A DNA stretch of 64,000 bases from Solihabitans fulvus (GCF_008386585.1 NZ_VUOB01000010.1:62001-126000); one strand, 5' to 3'; shown: positions 44,672-55,863, numbered from the stretch's first letter. Notes: generated by a model from the sequence alone, not told the origin. Made by a program: numbers and translations.

Positions 44672-45987
44672 GCCTTGGCCTCCTTCGTGAGCTTCCTCGG
44701 CATCTCCAGCTGCACCTCGGTGCCCTCGCCGGGCGCGGTGCGCAGCCGGACCTCGCCGCCGTGCCTGCCCATCCTGCCCTGGATCGAGTCGGCGAGCCCA
44801 TGCCGGTCCTCGGGGACCGTGTCCGGGTCGAAGCCCTTGCCCCGGTCGCGCACGAAGATGGTCACCCGGTCCGACTCGACCTCGGCGTAGACGCTGACCT
44901 CGGCGACCCCGGCGTGCTTGGCCGCGTTCACGATCGCCTCGCGCGCCGCCTGCACCACCGGGATCAGCGTCGTGTCCAGCGGGCAGTCGCCGACCACCAC
45001 CTGCTGCACCCGGATCGCGAAGGTGTCCTCCACCTCGCCGCAGGCCGCCGCGACGGCCTCGGACAGCGTGCCGAGGGCGCCGTCCTCGCCGTCGCCCGCC
45101 TGGTTGACCGGCCGGCCGCGCCCGTAGCCCGACGGCCCGTACAGCCAGCCGCGCAGCTGCCGTTCCTGGCCCCTGGCCAGCCGCAGCACCTCGCGCGGCG
45201 CGTCCGCCTGCTTCTGGATCAGCGCGAGCGTCTGGAGCACCGAGTCGTGCAGGTGCGCGGCGATCTCGGCGCGCTCCTCGGTGCGAATGCGCGCCCGCCG
45301 CTCCTCGCGCAGGTCCCGCATGAGCTTGAGCCACCACGGCACGGTCAGCACCGCGACGCCGATCAGCGTGGCGAACACGGCCAGCAGCACGAACTGGAGC
45401 TGGTCGAGGTTCTTGCTGTTGATCAGGAACACCGCGATGCCCGTGGTGACCAGCACGACACCGGCCAGCATCCGGACCAGGCCGCTGCGGCCGCCGCCGC
45501 TGCCGATGATGGCCCCGAACACGCCGGACCGCGCGCCGTCCTTCCAGCGGCGGCGCTGCGTCTCGTCGGCCTCGCGCCACACCACCGCCGCGCCGACCAG
45601 CGTGACGCCGAGCGGGCCGGTCACCCAGCCGGAGACCGTGCTGCTGATCAGCCCGACCACGATGGCCAGGCCAACGCCGAGCGCGGCGAGGCCGATGGCC
45701 TGCTGGCGTTCCTTGGCGGTGGTCTCCGGTTCCCGGCCGCCAGGGGGCGCCTGCGGCGCGAACGCCCAGAACAGGCCGTAGGCCACCACCCCGGCGCCAC
45801 CGAGCGCGGCGAGCACGGCGAACAGGGCGCGCACCCAGAACACCTCGATGCCGAGGTGGTCGGCGAGCCCGCCGGCGACCCCGGCGATCACCCGCCCGGA
45901 TCGCCGCCGCCGCAGCGGCGTCTGCTCGACGCGCACGGGCGAACGGTCCTCCGCCGGCTCTTCGGCCGGTTCCACCTGGGAACTCAC
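44668..45987 (-). CDS. PspC-domain sensor histidine kinase
   Basis: A 439-residue membrane kinase. Residues about 28-85 form a PspC domain with its own helix (GRVIAGVAGGLADHLGIEVF ... VLAALGGAGVVAYGLFWAF), followed by four to five further helices. The HisKA_3 dimerisation motif with phospho-His is EIAAHLHDSVLQTLALIQ (about residue 246) and the HATPase has EAIVNAAKHAG, DRGKGFDPD and HGLADSIQGRM. The architecture equals the actinobacterial PspC-type (LiaS-like) kinases that sense envelope stress. GTG 45987. It is divergent from a PspC/LiaF-like membrane gene, and its 3' end overlaps the response regulator. Confidence 0.92.
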   Translation of the reverse strand: MSSQVEPAEEPAEDRSPVRVEQTPLRRRRSGRVIAGVAGGLADHLGIEVFWVRALFAVLAALGGAGVVAYGLFWAFAPQAPPGGREPETTAKERQQAIGLAALGVGLAIVVGLISSTVSGWVTGPLGVTLVGAAVVWREADETQRRRWKDGARSGVFGAIIGSGGGRSGLVRMLAGVVLVTTGIAVFLINSKNLDQLQFVLLAVFATLIGVAVLTVPWWLKLMRDLREERRARIRTEERAEIAAHLHDSVLQTLALIQKQADAPREVLRLARGQERQLRGWLYGPSGYGRGRPVNQAGDGEDGALGTLSEAVAAACGEVEDTFAIRVQQVVVGDCPLDTTLIPVVQAAREAIVNAAKHAGVAEVSVYAEVESDRVTIFVRDRGKGFDPDTVPEDRHGLADSIQGRMGRHGGEVRLRTAPGEGTEVQLEMPRKLTKEAKA

Positions 45988-46020
45988 CCTCGAATGGTCA
46001 CACGTGCGCGCGAGCTGGTC

Positions 46021-46073
46021 ATCAGGGAACGCCCCCGAGAGGGTTCCGGGGCGAGGATCAGGGGCGTCCCCGA
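46021..46073. promoter_or_regulatory. Candidate operator repeats between divergent PspC genes
   Basis: ATCAGGGAACGCCCCCGA (46021-46038) and ATCAGGGGCGTCCCCGA (46057-46073) form an imperfect direct repeat, each with internal dyad character, in the 110-base gap between the histidine kinase and the PspC/LiaF-like gene. They could bind the response regulator. Confidence 0.4.
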
Positions 46074-46097
46074 TGCGACGAACCGGCGTGCTGACGC

Positions 46098-47387
46098 ATG
46101 CTCGTCACCGTGAGCGGGAGAGACGGATCGCAGAGCAGCGTGGAAGACACGCTCAAGGACTTCTGGTCGACGCGACCACGGCGACAACGGCAGGGCCGCA
46201 AGGTCGCCGGGGTCGCGGCGGGCATCGCGCGGCGCTACGGCATCGACCCGGTGATCGTGCGGGTCGCACTGGTGGTCAGCGCGTTCTACGGCGGGATCGG
46301 CATCGTGCTGTACCTGCTCGGCTGGCTGTTCCTCGCCGACGAGGACGACGAGGTCTCGCCGTTCGAGTCGATGATCAACAAGGGGCGCAGCTCCACCTCG
46401 ACGGGGTTCACGGTGCTGCTGTGCATCGCGCTGATCCCCGCCACCAGCTACCTGTTCCACGGCGGCTTCGGCGGCGACTTCGGCACGCTGATGACGGTGC
46501 TGCTGGTCTGCGCTGGCGCCTACGTGCTGCACCGCAGCCGGGGCCACCTGTTCCGGCCGACCCCGACCGAGTCGTCCGCGCCAAGCGCCGCCGGCGCCCC
46601 GGCCGCGTCCACGGCGGCCACCGCGGCCACCGCCTCGGCAAGCAGCGGCGTCGACGCGCCCGTCGACAGCAGGCCCGCTGACGACGCGCCGACCACGCCG
46701 CCGGCGTGGGATCCGCTCGGCGCCGCGCCGTTCGCGTGGGACCTGCCGGAGCCGAGCGCGCCGCCAACGCAGCAGGAACCGCCGCCCCCGCCGCGCCGCA
46801 AGTCCAAGGTCGGCCCGGCGACCGTCGGCATCTCGCTGCTCGCCGTCGCCGGCATGCTGGTGGCCTCGGCGGCAGGCGGCGACTGGCTCACCGGCCGGCA
46901 CATGGTCGGCGTGGTGCTCGCCATCCTCGGGCTCGGCATGGTCGGCGGCTCGTTCGTGCGGGGCGGCCGGGGGCTGTTCTGGCTGGCGCTGCCGCTGTCC
47001 GTCGTCGGCATCGCCCTCACCTCGTCCACCGTCGAGCACTGGAACGGCGCTGGCGAGCTCCGCGCGGCGCCGACCACCGTGGCGGGCGTGGCGCCGCGCT
47101 ACGAGCAGTCACTCGGCGACATCCAGCTCGACCTGACCGGGCTGACCGGCACCGGCACCGTGCACACGAAGGTCGACGTCGGCGTCGGCAAGGCGATGGT
47201 GCAGGTACCGACCAACGCCGCCGTCGAGGTGCACTGCTCGACCGGGTTCGGCGCGGTCGACTGCCTCGACCACCAGAGCAACGGCAGCGACCTGAGGGCG
47301 AACGTCACCGAGCCCGGCTCGGGTGGACTGAAGATCGAGCTGGACGTGCACGCCGGCTCAGGAGACGTGGAGGTGCGTCGTGGCTGA
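46098..47387 (+). CDS. PspC-domain membrane protein with LiaF-like C-terminal domain
   Basis: A 429-residue protein. Residues about 30-90 form a PspC domain (RKVAGVAAGIARRYGIDPVI ... GGIGIVLYLLGWLF) with further helices near 105-145. An Ala/Pro-rich linker of about 100 residues follows, then three more helices (about 235-315). The C-terminal 105 residues show short beta repeats (GDIQLDLTGLTGTGTVHTKV, KAMVQVPTNAAVEV, KIELDVHAGSGDVEVRRG) as in LiaF/DUF2154 domains. ATG 46098 is used; GTG 46110 is an alternative. It probably acts as a partner or brake of the divergent kinase in a LiaFSR-like envelope-stress circuit. Confidence 0.85.
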   Translation: MLVTVSGRDGSQSSVEDTLKDFWSTRPRRQRQGRKVAGVAAGIARRYGIDPVIVRVALVVSAFYGGIGIVLYLLGWLFLADEDDEVSPFESMINKGRSSTSTGFTVLLCIALIPATSYLFHGGFGGDFGTLMTVLLVCAGAYVLHRSRGHLFRPTPTESSAPSAAGAPAASTAATAATASASSGVDAPVDSRPADDAPTTPPAWDPLGAAPFAWDLPEPSAPPTQQEPPPPPRRKSKVGPATVGISLLAVAGMLVASAAGGDWLTGRHMVGVVLAILGLGMVGGSFVRGGRGLFWLALPLSVVGIALTSSTVEHWNGAGELRAAPTTVAGVAPRYEQSLGDIQLDLTGLTGTGTVHTKVDVGVGKAMVQVPTNAAVEVHCSTGFGAVDCLDHQSNGSDLRANVTEPGSGGLKIELDVHAGSGDVEVRRG

Positions 47388-47586
47388 TCGCAACGTGGAG
47401 GGCAGGCCGAGGGGCCTGGACGTGTTCACCATGATCGCGGGCATCGTCACGCTGATGGTGTCGGCCTACGTCATCACCGACGGCGCGGTGTCGCTCCCGA
47501 TGGCGAACCCGAAGTGGCTGATCGCCGGCGGCGCGACCCTCGTCGGGATCCTCTTCCTCGCCAGCTCGCTGCGCCGCCGCAAGTAG
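47380..47586 (+). CDS. Small membrane protein of the PspC operon
   Basis: A 68-residue protein with two hydrophobic segments (about 17-34, FTMIAGIVTLMVSAYVI, and 46-63, WLIAGGATLVGILFLASSL). The GTG start overlaps the previous gene's stop by eight bases, so translation is coupled. No recognised family; likely a component of the same envelope-stress unit. Confidence 0.72.
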   Translation: MADRNVEGRPRGLDVFTMIAGIVTLMVSAYVITDGAVSLPMANPKWLIAGGATLVGILFLASSLRRRK

Positions 47587-47604
47587 CGCGCTCTCCCCTC
47601 GCAC

Positions 47605-47651
47605 ACGCCTCGGCCCCGGTTGCCCCGCAAGGGCGACCGGGGCCGAGGCGT
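47605..47651. terminator. Strong bidirectional terminator between PspC operon and guaA
   Basis: A perfect 16-bp stem (ACGCCTCGGCCCCGGT / ACCGGGGCCGAGGCGT) extends inward by a T-G wobble and GCCC/GGGC around a CGCAA loop. It lies between the convergent ends at 47586 and 47660. Confidence 0.88.
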
Positions 47652-47659
47652 TGGTCAGG

Positions 47660-49234
<1,575 letters not shown>

Positions 49235-49510
49235 CGGCTCACCTTCCATAGTCCCGAGTTGGGCCGAGAGAAGGTCGTTGATGCGGCATCGGGACCCTCT
49301 CGGCACACAGTCGTGTGCCGACCGGTCCCTCCCTGGGTTTCTATCCCGGAGATGCCTGCCGACGCGGAGCGCCGGCTTTCCGTGGCGCTCGAACCAGACC
49401 CGTCGCGAGCGACGGCGGAACCCTAGCCACCAACATCGGTCTGCCGAGCACATTCTAGCCCATTCGCCAGTGATGGCCTCGGGCTGGCGCGCGGGCCTAC
49501 GGTGTTCCCC

Positions 49511-50956
49511 ATGGACGCGATCACCCCGCAGCCTCGCCCGTGCTGGATCGCAGGGCGGCCTGAGCAGGGCGCACGGCAGCTGACCGTGCGCCACCCGTAC
49601 GACGGCACCGAGGTCGCCACCGTCGCCGTGCCGGGCCCCGAGCAGGTCGAACGCGCGGTCGCCTCGGCGGCCTCGGTGGCACGGGAGTTCCGCAGCAGCC
49701 CTGCGCACCTGCGGGCGGCCGCGTTGGAGCACGTGTCGCGGTCGCTGCACGCGCGCGCCGAGGAGGTCGCCGAGACCATCACGGCGGAGAACGGCAAGCC
49801 GCTGAAGTGGGCGATGGGCGAGGTGACCAGGGCCGTCGCCACGTTCCGGATCGCCGCGGAGGAGGCGCGCCGGTTCACCGGCGACCTTCAGCGGCTGGAC
49901 ACCGACCCGGCCGCTGACGGCAGGCTCGCGGTCGTCCGCCGCGTGCCGCGCGGCCCGGTGCTCGGCATCGCGCCGTTCAACTTCCCGCTGAACCTGGTGG
50001 CGCACAAGGTCGCGCCCGCGCTCGCGGTCGGCGCGCCGATCATCGTCAAGCCCGCGCCGAGGACCCCGCTGTCCGCGCTGCTGCTCGGCGAGCTGCTCGC
50101 CGAGACCGAGCTGCCCGACGGCGCGTTCTCGGTGCTGCCCGTCGACAACGACGAGACCGGCAGGCTGGTCCGCGACGAGCGGCTGCCGGTGGTGTCGTTC
50201 ACCGGGTCCGGCCCGGTCGGCTGGTCGCTGATGGACGCCGCGCCGCGCAAGCACGTCGTGTTGGAGCTCGGCGGCAACGCGGCCGCCGTGGTGTGCGCCG
50301 ACTGGACGGACCTGGACTTCGCGGCCAAGCGGATCGCGCTGTACGGCAACTACCAGGGCGGCCAGTCCTGCATCGCTGTGCAGCGGGTGCTGGTCGACGC
50401 GGCCGTCGCCGAGGAGTTCGTGCCGAAGCTGCTGGACGCCGTGCTGGCGCTGCGCACCGGCAACCCGCACGACCCCGACGTCGAGGTCGGCCCGCTGGTC
50501 GACGAGGCCGCGGCGAAGCGCGTCGAGGAGTGGGTGGCCGAGGCGACCTCGGCGGGCGCGAAGCTGCTGGCCGGCGGCGGCCGCGACGGGGCCACGGTCG
50601 AGCCGACCGTGCTCGCCGACGTGCCGAGCGACGCGAAGGTGTGGACCGAGGAGGTGTTCGGCCCGGTGCTGGCGCTGTCCGTGGTCGACGGCGTCGAGGA
50701 GGCGCTGGCGCAGGTCAACGACTCGCAGTTCGGGTTGCAGGCCGGCGTGTTCACCAGGGACGTGCGGGTGGCCTTCCGCGCGGCGGCCGAGCTGGAGGTC
50801 GGCGGCGTGATCATCGGCGACGTGCCGTCCTACCGCGCCGACCAGATGCCCTACGGCGGCGTGAAGGGCTCCGGGTTCGGGCGCGAGGGCGTGCGCTCGG
50901 CGATGGCGGACTTCACCGAGGAGCGGGTCATGGTGCTCACCGGCATCGAACTCTAG
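49511..50956 (+). CDS. NAD(P)-dependent aldehyde dehydrogenase
   Basis: A 481-residue ALDH superfamily oxidoreductase. The cofactor site is [20 protein letters not shown], catalytic Glu lies in LELGGNAA, and catalytic Cys in [10 protein letters not shown] (about residue 287). GSGFGREG and FGPVL are further conserved features. [10 protein letters not shown] and the SCIAVQR context point to the sulfolactaldehyde/succinic-semialdehyde-like branch, but the substrate is unknown. ATG 49511 is used; a GTG nine bases earlier is in frame. Monocistronic by position. Confidence 0.93.
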   Translation: MDAITPQPRPCWIAGRPEQGARQLTVRHPYDGTEVATVAVPGPEQVERAVASAASVAREFRSSPAHLRAAALEHVSRSLHARAEEVAETITAENGKPLKWAMGEVTRAVATFRIAAEEARRFTGDLQRLDTDPAADGRLAVVRRVPRGPVLGIAPFNFPLNLVAHKVAPALAVGAPIIVKPAPRTPLSALLLGELLAETELPDGAFSVLPVDNDETGRLVRDERLPVVSFTGSGPVGWSLMDAAPRKHVVLELGGNAAAVVCADWTDLDFAAKRIALYGNYQGGQSCIAVQRVLVDAAVAEEFVPKLLDAVLALRTGNPHDPDVEVGPLVDEAAAKRVEEWVAEATSAGAKLLAGGGRDGATVEPTVLADVPSDAKVWTEEVFGPVLALSVVDGVEEALAQVNDSQFGLQAGVFTRDVRVAFRAAAELEVGGVIIGDVPSYRADQMPYGGVKGSGFGREGVRSAMADFTEERVMVLTGIEL

Positions 50957-50994
50957 GTTTCCGTTGGGGCGTCAGGCTTTCCCGTATCGCCGCG

Positions 50995-52470
50995 TCAGGC
51001 CTTGGTGAGTCCCTGGGCGAAGGCGAACACGCCGTTCGGGTCGTACTTATGCGCGGCCGCTCGGAGCCTGGCGAGGTTGCCGCCGTAGTAGGCGGTCGCC
51101 CAGTCGGGCAGGGTCGGGTCGATGTAGTTGACGTAGCTGGACGGGCCGAGCAGGTTGCCGAGCGCGGCGCGGACCTGGTCGACCTCCTGCGTCGCCCGCT
51201 GCGCCCCGCCCGCCGCGTTGGCGTAGATCTGCACGCTGGCCAGGGCGGAGCGGTGCGGGAACGCGGTGGCGTCGGCCGGCGTCCTGGCGACCGCGCCGCC
51301 GAGCCCGTCGAACAGCAGGTCGACCCCGGACAGCCCGGACAGCGACGCGACCGCGGCGGCCGGGTCGGACAGCGGCGCGCCCAGGATCCGCGCCGAGGCG
51401 ACGAAGGACTCCCTCGGGGCGTTCGCGTCACCGGCGAAGAACCGCATCGCGTCGAGGTAGGCCTGGTCCCTGACGAACCGGTTCGTCGGCTGGGTCGTGG
51501 CGGCGACCAGGCGGTCCAGCAGCGGGTTCAGGCCGGCGGACCCGCCGACGAAGCAGCCGCTGACCTGGGGCGAGCCGCCGGCGTGCACGACGCAGTTGGC
51601 CCACAGCTCGTCGGGGGCGTTCGCGATCCAGCCCTGCCAGCCGCCGAGCACGTCGGCCGCCGCGCCAGCGGGGAACTTCAGCGAGAACACGGCGAGCTCG
51701 GGCGCGGGCTCGGTGGCGAAGGTGAACGAGGTGACCACGCCGAGGTTGCCGCCGCCGCCGCCGCGCAGCGCCCAGAACAGCTCCGGCTCCGAGTCAGCCG
51801 AGGCCGTGCGGGCCGTGCCGTCGGCGGTCACCACGGCGGCCGAGGTCAACCGGTCACAGGTCAGGCCGAACTTCCTGGCCAGCACGCCGATCCCGCCGCC
51901 GAGGGTCAGCCCGGCGACGCCGACCGTCGGGCAGGATCCCGCCGGCAGGCAGCGGCCCGCCTTCGCGAGCGCCGCGTAGACGTCCGCGAGCCGCGCGCCC
52001 GCGCCGACCACGGCCGTGCCGTCCTGCCGCACCTGGACATCGGCCATGCCGGCGAGGTCGAGCACGAGCCCGTCGTCGGGGCTGGAGTAGCCGGCGTAGC
52101 TGTGTCCGCCGCTGCGGGCGGCGACGGGCAGCCTCGACTCGGCGGCGACCGCGACGCAGGCCTGCACGTCCGCCTGCGTCGCGCAGCGGGCGACGGCGGC
52201 CGGTTTGCGGTCGTCGAACAGCGGGTTGTAGCCGTGCCGCGCCGTGGCGTAGTCCGGGTCGCCTGGCAGCACCAACCCGCCGGAAACCTTGCCGCGCAAG
52301 GCGTTCCAGTCCGGCGGGGGCGGCGCGGTTGTCGTCGTCGGGGGCGGCGGCGGCACCGGGGTCGACGAGGTCGGCTGTGGCGCCGGTCGTTGGGTGGAGC
52401 AGCCGGCCAACGCGGCGGACGCCACGCCGACGCCTGCCGCCAGCAGCAGCGTTCGTCTGGTTACCGGCAC
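50995..52470 (-). CDS. FAD-dependent oxidase, berberine-bridge-enzyme type, Tat/lipoprotein signal
   Basis: A 491-residue secreted flavoprotein. GTG 52470 (with GGAGG upstream) gives VPVTRRTLLLAAGVGVASAA, a twin-arginine-like signal, followed by the lipobox LAGC, so a Tat-exported lipoprotein is likely. A Pro/Thr linker precedes the FAD domain (PCMH fold) with RSGGHSYAGYSS, whose His can bind FAD covalently, and GSCPTVGVAGLTLGGGIG, whose Cys fits the second (bicovalent) linkage. The C-terminus has the BBE motif YYGGNLARLRAAAHKYDPNG. Such enzymes oxidise sugars or plant and microbial metabolites. Substrate unknown. Confidence 0.88.
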   Translation of the reverse strand: MPVTRRTLLLAAGVGVASAALAGCSTQRPAPQPTSSTPVPPPPPTTTTAPPPPDWNALRGKVSGGLVLPGDPDYATARHGYNPLFDDRKPAAVARCATQADVQACVAVAAESRLPVAARSGGHSYAGYSSPDDGLVLDLAGMADVQVRQDGTAVVGAGARLADVYAALAKAGRCLPAGSCPTVGVAGLTLGGGIGVLARKFGLTCDRLTSAAVVTADGTARTASADSEPELFWALRGGGGGNLGVVTSFTFATEPAPELAVFSLKFPAGAAADVLGGWQGWIANAPDELWANCVVHAGGSPQVSGCFVGGSAGLNPLLDRLVAATTQPTNRFVRDQAYLDAMRFFAGDANAPRESFVASARILGAPLSDPAAAVASLSGLSGVDLLFDGLGGAVARTPADATAFPHRSALASVQIYANAAGGAQRATQEVDQVRAALGNLLGPSSYVNYIDPTLPDWATAYYGGNLARLRAAAHKYDPNGVFAFAQGLTKA

Positions 52471-52621
52471 CGCACCTCCGCTTCGCGAGTCGCACCAGTT
52501 AACCGCGAATCCGCCACATGCGAGGCGGAACACGAGCCGAGGTCGCGAATCGCCGTCACCCGTTCGTGCGATTTTTCGCACGATGAACCAGGATGGGACT
52601 TCAACCAGTGGAAGGACGGCC

Positions 52622-54187
52622 GTGGCCAACGACGGAGACCTGATCGCCCGGCGCTACCGACTGGTCTCGCGGATCGGCAGCGGCGCGATGGGCGTGGTCT
52701 GGCAGGCCGAGGACGAACGGCTGCGCCGCACGGTCGCCGTGAAGGAACTGTTGGTGCACGCGGGGATGAGCCCGGCGCAGACCGAGGAGGCGCACCGCAG
52801 GGCGGTGCGCGAGGGCAGGCTGGCCGCCCGGCTGCACCACCCGAACGCGATCGCCGTGTACGACGCGGTCGAACACGAGGGCAAGCCGTGCCTGATCATG
52901 GAGTACGTGCCGTCGCTGAGCCTGTCCGCGACGCTGGCCGACCGGGGCGCCCTGCCGGTGCACGAGGTGGCCGCGATCGGCGCGCAGATCGCGTCCGCGC
53001 TGGCCGCCGCGCACAAGGCCGGCATCGTGCACCGGGATGTCAAGCCGGGCAACGTGTTGATGGCCGCCGACGGCACCGCCAAGCTCACCGACTTCGGCAT
53101 CTCAAGGGCCACCGGCGACGGCACCCTGACCGCGACCGGCATGCTCGCCGGCACGCCCGCCTACCTGGCCCCCGAGGTCGCCCAGGGCCACGACGCCAGC
53201 TTCGCCAGCGACCTGTACTCCCTGGGCGCCACGCTGTACGCGGCGGTGGAGGGCGCGCCGCCGTTCGGCTTCAGCGACAACGCGATCGCCCTGCTGTACC
53301 GGATCGCCACCAGCGACGCCCCGAAGCCGGAGCGCGCCGGCGAGCTGACCGCCACGCTGGACTGGCTGCTCCAGCGGGATCCCGCCGCACGGCCGACCGC
53401 GACGGACGCCAAGCAGGTGCTGGAGGCCCTCGCGGAGCTCGCGGACCCGCCGCAGGCCGCCGCGGTCAGCACGCCGCCGGTCGCGGCCGAGCAACCGACC
53501 GTGCAGGCCCCCGTGGTGCTCGACCCCGTCGGCCCGACGCCGACGGAACCCGACCGGAGCGCCATCGAGCCCCTGCCGGCCGGGACCGAGCCACCGCACA
53601 CGCGGCGGCGGGCCGTCGTCGCCGCGCTCGTCACGGCCGTGCTGGTGGTCACCGGCGTCGTCGTGTACGCGCTGAACTCGGGGTCGCGGAACGACGCGGG
53701 CAGCGGCGTCTCGGTGCAGAACTCGGCCACGACGTCCGCGTCCGGCCAGTCGCCAGCGCCCTCGGCGGCGACCGGCACCACCGCGGGCACCGGCGCCCCG
53801 GCCAACCCGGCGCCGTCGACTGCCCCGCCGACCTCGGCGACCTCGGCGGCACCGCCCACCCAGGACCTCGCGACACAGTTGACCAGCGCAATCACCGACT
53901 ACTACCGCATCGTGCCCGGCGACCTCGACCAGGGCTGGGGCCTGATGACCACCGACTACCAGCAGAACCACGCTGGTGGGCGGGCCGGCTACCAGGGCTT
54001 CTGGCGGCCGATCGACCACGTGACCGTGTCCGACGTCGTCGCGACCCCGCCGTCCTCGGTGGTCGCGACGATCGGGTACGTCTACAAGGACGGGCACACC
54101 GAGTCAGAGCGCACCACCTACGGCCTGGTCAACGAGGGCGGCGTGTGGAAGATCGCGAGCTCGGTCGTTGGTAACCGAGGAAACTGA
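52622..54187 (+). CDS. Transmembrane Ser/Thr protein kinase with NTF2-like sensor domain
   Basis: A 521-residue Hanks-type kinase related to the two at 38-41 kb. IGSGAMGVVW, VAVKELLV, HRDVKPGN, DFGISRATGDG and GTPAYLAPEV are intact. A TM helix (VVAALVTAVLVVTGVVVYAL, about 330-349) leads through a Ser/Ala/Thr/Pro linker to an outer domain of about 105 residues (LATQLTSAITDYYRIVPGDL ... YQGFWRPIDHVTVSDV ... ESERTTYGLVNEGGVWKI). GTG 52622 is chosen because GAAGGA stands five bases before it; an ATG at 52583 is in frame but lacks a ribosome site. Divergent from the BBE oxidase. Confidence 0.93.
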   Translation: MANDGDLIARRYRLVSRIGSGAMGVVWQAEDERLRRTVAVKELLVHAGMSPAQTEEAHRRAVREGRLAARLHHPNAIAVYDAVEHEGKPCLIMEYVPSLSLSATLADRGALPVHEVAAIGAQIASALAAAHKAGIVHRDVKPGNVLMAADGTAKLTDFGISRATGDGTLTATGMLAGTPAYLAPEVAQGHDASFASDLYSLGATLYAAVEGAPPFGFSDNAIALLYRIATSDAPKPERAGELTATLDWLLQRDPAARPTATDAKQVLEALAELADPPQAAAVSTPPVAAEQPTVQAPVVLDPVGPTPTEPDRSAIEPLPAGTEPPHTRRRAVVAALVTAVLVVTGVVVYALNSGSRNDAGSGVSVQNSATTSASGQSPAPSAATGTTAGTGAPANPAPSTAPPTSATSAAPPTQDLATQLTSAITDYYRIVPGDLDQGWGLMTTDYQQNHAGGRAGYQGFWRPIDHVTVSDVVATPPSSVVATIGYVYKDGHTESERTTYGLVNEGGVWKIASSVVGNRGN

Positions 54188-54190
54188 CCG

Positions 54191-54372
54191 ACCGACTCAG
54201 CCAAACCCCGTGGCGCGGCGCAGCGCGGACTCCAGCGACGCACCCGCCGACAGCACGGCGGCCAGGTGTCTGTACTGACCAATCGAACTGACCCACCGAC
54301 TCAGCCAAACCCCGTGGCACGGCGCAGCGCAGGCTCCAGCGACGCGCCAGCCGGCAGCACAGCGGCCAGGTG
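54191..54372. repeat. Diverged direct duplication of the monooxygenase 3' end
   Basis: 54191-54268 and 54295-54372 are two 78-base copies, 104 bases apart, differing at seven positions by my count. The right copy is the genuine 3' end of the FAD monooxygenase (stop at 54301-54303). The left copy encodes a diverged version of its last 25 codons and a stop, directly after the kinase stop codon. Confidence 0.88.
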
Positions 54373-55863
54373 CCCGTCCGGTCGCACCAGCGCGGTTCCC
54401 CCGTCGGCGATGCCCAACGCCGTCGCCAGCCGCGCCCCGGCCGGCACGCCCGCCGCGTCGCCCAGCACGGTGTCGCCCAGCACCGTGAACCCCGGCCCGA
54501 AGGACGATCGCAGGCGACGACCGTCGGGCAGCACGCCGTCGGGGCACAGCACCCCGGGCAGCGCGGGCCTGGCCACGCCGGGCTCGCGGGGAAACGCGGC
54601 CAGCGCGGCGGGGTCGCCCCGCGTGGTCAGCGGCGAGTCGAGGTAGAAGAATGGCTCGGCGAGCTTGCCGGAGTCGATCTCCGCGCGCGCCGACTCGTCG
54701 CGCAGGCTGCGTTCCAGCACCGCGCGGCGGCGCGCCCGCTCGGCCTCGGTCCTTGGCACCAGGAACCGCATGGTGTCGCCGGTGACGCGCAGGTTCTCCT
54801 CGGCCGCCGCGCGGCGCTCCAGTTCGTAGGACTCCAGCAGCCCTGGACCGGCGAGGCCGGCCCGGTCGAACGCGATCTTCCACGCCGCGTTGTCCGCGTC
54901 GCACATGCCGGAGTTCAGGCCCCGCGCGCCGAACGGGCTCATCACGTGCGCGGCGTCGCCGGCCAGCAGCACCCGGCCGACCCGCATGCGCGAAGCGAGC
55001 CGCTGGTGGAAGCGGTAGGCCGACAGCCACTCGATCTCGTAGTCCCGATCCCCGAGCACCGCCCTGATCCGGCTGTCCAGCGCCCCGCTGAACTGCTCGG
55101 CGCCGAGGTCGAAGTCGGCCGGCACCTGCCAGTCGATCCGCCAGACGTTGTCCGGCTGCGGGTGCACCAGCACCTGCCGGCCGGGGTTCCACGGCGGGTC
55201 GAAGTAGAACCGCCGCTCCGGCGCGGGAAAGTCGAGCTCGGCCCGGATGTCCGCGATGAGGAACTTGTCGCCGAAGGAGTGGCCGTCGAAGCGCAGGTCG
55301 AGCTGCGTGCGCACGGTCGAGTTCATCCCGTCCGCCGCCACGCAGTGGCTGCCGGCCACCGCGCGCAGGCCGCTGGACGTCGACACCGTGGCCAGCACGC
55401 CGGACTCGTCCTGGGTCAACCCGACCACCCGGTGCCCGTAGCGCAGGTCGATCAGCGGCTCGGCCAGCACCTGCTCGGCGAGCAGCCGCTCCACCGTGGT
55501 CTGCGGGGTGTTCACGAACGGCGGGAACGCGTCGGTCGCCGACTCGGGGAAGCCGATCGTGAGCACCTCCCGGTCGCGGTAGTAGGTGCGGCCCCGGCGC
55601 CAGGTCACGCCGGCCGCCACGACCTGATCGCCGATCCCGATGCGCGCCAACACATCCAGCACGTCCCGCTGCACGCAGATGGACCGGCTGCCGACGGGAA
55701 CCCAGCGCGGCGCGGACTCCAGCACGACGCTGGGCACCCCGCTGCGGGCCAGCAGCAGCGCGGCGACCAGCCCGACGGGACCGCCCCCGGCGACGAGCAC
55801 CGGCCGCTCGTCGCCGTCCTCCCCTGCCACACCGAGAAAACGGCGATCCGGCGGCTGCGGCAT
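54301..55863 (-). CDS. FAD-dependent aromatic-ring monooxygenase (PheA/TfdB type)
   Basis: A 520-residue flavoprotein hydroxylase. The FAD-binding N-terminus is VLVAGGGPVGLVAALLLARS near residue 25; the second FAD motif is GDAAHVMSPFGARGLNSGMC. The C-terminal thioredoxin-like domain typical of the family is present but short. The ATG at 55863 overlaps the MBL stop (ATGA). It is third in a TetR-MBL-monooxygenase operon, suggesting regulated breakdown or tailoring of an aromatic compound. Substrate unknown. The 3' end is partly duplicated downstream. Confidence 0.9.
   Translation of the reverse strand: MPQPPDRRFLGVAGEDGDERPVLVAGGGPVGLVAALLLARSGVPSVVLESAPRWVPVGSRSICVQRDVLDVLARIGIGDQVVAAGVTWRRGRTYYRDREVLTIGFPESATDAFPPFVNTPQTTVERLLAEQVLAEPLIDLRYGHRVVGLTQDESGVLATVSTSSGLRAVAGSHCVAADGMNSTVRTQLDLRFDGHSFGDKFLIADIRAELDFPAPERRFYFDPPWNPGRQVLVHPQPDNVWRIDWQVPADFDLGAEQFSGALDSRIRAVLGDRDYEIEWLSAYRFHQRLASRMRVGRVLLAGDAAHVMSPFGARGLNSGMCDADNAAWKIAFDRAGLAGPGLLESYELERRAAAEENLRVTGDTMRFLVPRTEAERARRRAVLERSLRDESARAEIDSGKLAEPFFYLDSPLTTRGDPAALAAFPREPGVARPALPGVLCPDGVLPDGRRLRSSFGPGFTVLGDTVLGDAAGVPAGARLATALGIADGGTALVRPDGHLAAVLPAGASLEPALRRATGFG

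Noticed and set aside
52583..52621. ATG 52583 as start of the third kinase
   Set aside because: No ribosome site precedes it, whereas GTG 52622 has GAAGGA five bases upstream and begins like the paralogues.
50293..54174. 1293-codon open plus-strand frame across the aldehyde dehydrogenase, oxidase and kinase genes
   Set aside because: Composition is Arg/Gly-rich, it overlaps three well-supported genes in other frames, and it has no recognisable motif.
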